A stretch of DNA of 8,061 bases, from NCBI GenBank assembly GCA_027051995.1, contig JALUFY010000380.1, forward strand, positions 1-8,061, in the 5' to 3' direction. This document shows positions 6,244-8,061 of this stretch, piece by piece. The notes under the pieces were generated by a model that saw nothing but the letters and a program-made list of their open reading frames with translations, was not told the origin of the DNA and searched no databases. The stretch comes from Hyphomicrobiales bacterium (GTDB taxonomy: Bacteria > Pseudomonadota > Alphaproteobacteria > Rhizobiales > Aestuariivirgaceae). Positions within the stretch are counted from its first letter, which is position 1. Every line of letters begins with the position of its first letter. A program made the translations under genes and the position numbers.

Positions 6244-8061
6244 ATGACGCAAGACGGCGGCATATCCGGCCTGTGCGCCTCCTTCGCGGCGGCGCTGGCG
6301 GCCATTCCGGCGATGAGGATAGCCGGAACCCGGGGGCTGGCCCATACCCCCGGTGGGGAGAGGGAGGACCTCGCCGCCTCCGCCGCCCTGCTGCATCTGG
6401 CGGAGCGGCCGCATGTGGTCTGTCACGCCGCGCATCTGACGGGACGGCTGGCGCTGGCCGCCGGGCGCAAGGGCGCGGGGGCCGCGGCCATGACGCGGCA
6501 TTTCGACATCGCCGAGCTGTTCGCCTTCGTCCTGCCCGCCTCGCTGGCCCCGCCGCTGCCGGAGGCCTTCGCGGCGGCCCTTGGCATGACGGAAGGCTTC
6601 GAGGGGCCGGAGGGCCTGCGCGCCATCGCCGCGCGGCTGCTGGCCCATGTGGCGGACAAGGACTTCGTCCAGCCGGTGCAGGCGCTGGAGCTGGCGGTCT
6701 TTCTGCAGGGGGCGAAATGGCCCTGGGCGGGGCTGGTGCTGAAGGCGCTGGAGACCGGGCGCGGACTGAAGCCGAAGGGATATCAGCGCACCGGGCTGGA
6801 GGTGTGGGACAAGCTGCCCGAATGGGAAGACCCCGGCCCGCAGTCCCCGCCGGGCTCCCGGCCCGTCGAGCCGGAAGAGGCCAAGGCGCTGCTGCGCCGC
6901 GCGCTGGGGGAAAAGGCGGAGGCGCGCCGGGCGCAAATGGACTACGCGGCGGAAGTTGCGCGGGCCTTCGCGCCGCGCCCCTCGGAGACGGAAAACAACA
7001 TCCTGCTGGCCGAGGCCGGAACGGGCCTTGGCAAGACGCTGGGCTATCTGGCCCCGGCGGCCCTGTGGGCGGAAAGGAACGCCGGGGCGGTGTGGATTTC
7101 CACCTATACGAAAAACCTGCAACGGCAGTTGCGCGGCGAGACCCGGCGCATCTGGCCGGAAGCGGCGCCGCATCGCCGCCGGGTGGCGGTGCGCAAGGGG
7201 CGGGAGAATTACATGTGCCTGCTCAACGCCCAGGACAAGTTCGCCTCCTTTTCGGCCAGCACGCCGAAGGGCGCGGCCCTGGCGGCGCTGACCGCCCGCT
7301 GGGCGCTGGCCTCGGCGGATGGCGACATGGTGGGCGGCGATTTTCCCGCCTGGCTCATGGGCCTGCTGGTGGAGCAGCCCGGCGGCGGGCAGATCTCGCC
7401 CATGTCGCTGGGGCTGACCGACCGGCGCGGCGAATGCGCCTATGCCGCCTGCCCGCATTTCCGCAAGTGCTTCATCGAGAAGGCGCGGGTGCGCGCCGCC
7501 ACGGCGAGCATCGTCATCGCCAATCACGCCGTGGTGCTCACCCAGGCCGCAGCCGGGATGATGCTGGGCGAGACCGCGCCGCGCGAGGCGGAAGCATCCG
7601 GTGAATTTTCCCGGTTGATCTTCGACGAGGGCCATCATCTGTTCGACGCCGCCGATTCGGCCTTTTCCGGCCACCTCACCGGCATGGAGACGGCCGAATT
7701 GCGCCGCTGGATACGCGGGCCGGAGGAAAGCCGCCGCAGGGGGCGGGGGCTGCGCGAGCGGCTGGCCGGTCTGCTGGAGGGCGAAAGCGGCGGGGCAGGC
7801 CTGCTGAAGGCGGTGGAGGCGGAAGCGGCCTGCCTGCCCGCCGCCGGATGGCGGGCGCGCATCGCCCAGGGCGGGGCGCTGGGCCCGGCGGAGGCCTTTC
7901 TGGCCGAGGCGCGGGCGCATGTGCTGGCGCGCGCTCCGGCGCGGCGCGGCGGCAATGAAATCGAGGCCGATTGCCTGCCCATGAGCGAGGCGCTCTACGA
8001 CGCCTGCGAGCGGCTGGAGGCGGCGCTGTCGGATTTGCAGGCCGTCATGGGGCGGCTGGCG
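6244..8061 (+). CDS. dinG: DinG/XPD-like ATP-dependent DNA helicase, N-terminal part (3' end beyond window edge)
   Basis: This is an SF2 helicase with an iron-sulfur cluster, expected to unwind DNA 5'-3' in repair or replication-fork rescue. The 606 visible residues hold a Q-like motif (Gln231 in RRAQMDYA), Walker A (AGTGLGKT, 258-265), motif Ia (STYTKNLQRQL), four cysteines placed as in XPD/DinG clusters (Cys325, 398, 403, 409), ANHAVV at 426, and the Walker B-like box DEGH (461-464). The second RecA domain would lie past 8061. Residues 1-215 precede the helicase core and are atypical of E. coli DinG. They contain VVCHAAHLTGRLAL (58-71) and HFDIAELFAFVLP (86-98), which resemble a DEDD exonuclease fold without its acidic residues. 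This N-terminal layout matches what I recall of alphaproteobacterial DinG-like proteins. The ATG at 6244 is the first start after a stop at 6172-6174 and lacks a well-placed Shine-Dalgarno. dinG is a family-level name. Confidence 0.9.
   Translation, partial: MTQDGGISGLCASFAAALAAIPAMRIAGTRGLAHTPGGEREDLAASAALLHLAERPHVVCHAAHLTGRLALAAGRKGAGAAAMTRHFDIAELFAFVLPASLAPPLPEAFAAALGMTEGFEGPEGLRAIAARLLAHVADKDFVQPVQALELAVFLQGAKWPWAGLVLKALETGRGLKPKGYQRTGLEVWDKLPEWEDPGPQSPPGSRPVEPEEAKALLRRALGEKAEARRAQMDYAAEVARAFAPRPSETENNILLAEAGTGLGKTLGYLAPAALWAERNAGAVWISTYTKNLQRQLRGETRRIWPEAAPHRRRVAVRKGRENYMCLLNAQDKFASFSASTPKGAALAALTARWALASADGDMVGGDFPAWLMGLLVEQPGGGQISPMSLGLTDRRGECAYAACPHFRKCFIEKARVRAATASIVIANHAVVLTQAAAGMMLGETAPREAEASGEFSRLIFDEGHHLFDAADSAFSGHLTGMETAELRRWIRGPEESRRRGRGLRERLAGLLEGESGGAGLLKAVEAEAACLPAAGWRARIAQGGALGPAEAFLAEARAHVLARAPARRGGNEIEADCLPMSEALYDACERLEAALSDLQAVMGRLA

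Noticed and set aside
4686..7604. A 972-codon open frame on the plus strand, antisense to lysS and then out of frame through the helicase gene.
   Set aside because: It spans two real genes on different strands, has no recognisable domain and is rich in Arg/Gly/Ala/His. High-GC codon bias removes stops from other frames and creates such long false frames.

Overview
The window is a stretch of ordinary chromosome from a GC-rich alphaproteobacterium. Three things suggest this: ftsK lies downstream of a glnK-amtB pair, the lysyl-tRNA synthetase is the class I type, and the DinG-like helicase has the long N-terminal region I associate with alphaproteobacterial homologues. The genus cannot be fixed from the sequence; a Caulobacterales/Maricaulales/Rhodobacterales-like organism is only a guess. 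I see no insertion sequence, phage gene, CRISPR array, tRNA or rRNA. Codon usage looks uniform across the genes.

Layout, left to right. Positions 1-919 (minus) hold the N-terminal 306 codons of ftsK, cut by the window edge. Positions 920-1132 carry a strong intrinsic terminator for amtB and a possible CtrA box ahead of ftsK. Positions 1133-2431 (minus) encode the ammonium channel AmtB, and 2498-2836 (minus) its PII regulator GlnK. A 66-base gap with a hairpin separates the two. Positions 2837-3112 form an AT-rich divergent control region with a good sigma-54 promoter for glnK-amtB, a possible NtrC site and a near-perfect palindrome. Positions 3113-4459 (plus) encode a CPA1/NhaP-type sodium:proton antiporter. 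After a short convergent gap, 4533-6128 (minus) encodes class I lysyl-tRNA synthetase. Positions 6244-8061 (plus) encode the first 606 residues of a DinG/XPD-like iron-sulfur helicase, which runs off the right edge.

The one clear functional unit is glnK-amtB. It is the standard nitrogen-responsive pair: sigma-54 (probably with NtrC) switches it on in nitrogen limitation, AmtB conducts ammonium, and GlnK reads nitrogen status and blocks AmtB when nitrogen is plentiful. The other genes are housekeeping: division and chromosome segregation (ftsK), ion and pH homeostasis (nhaP), translation (lysS) and DNA repair (dinG-like).

No novel multigene system was found. The points most worth a second look are a DinG N-terminal region that resembles a degenerate DEDD exonuclease fold, a predicted leaderless start for the same gene, the palindrome and NtrC-like site between glnK and nhaP, a possible CtrA site before ftsK, and a histidine-rich loop in the antiporter.
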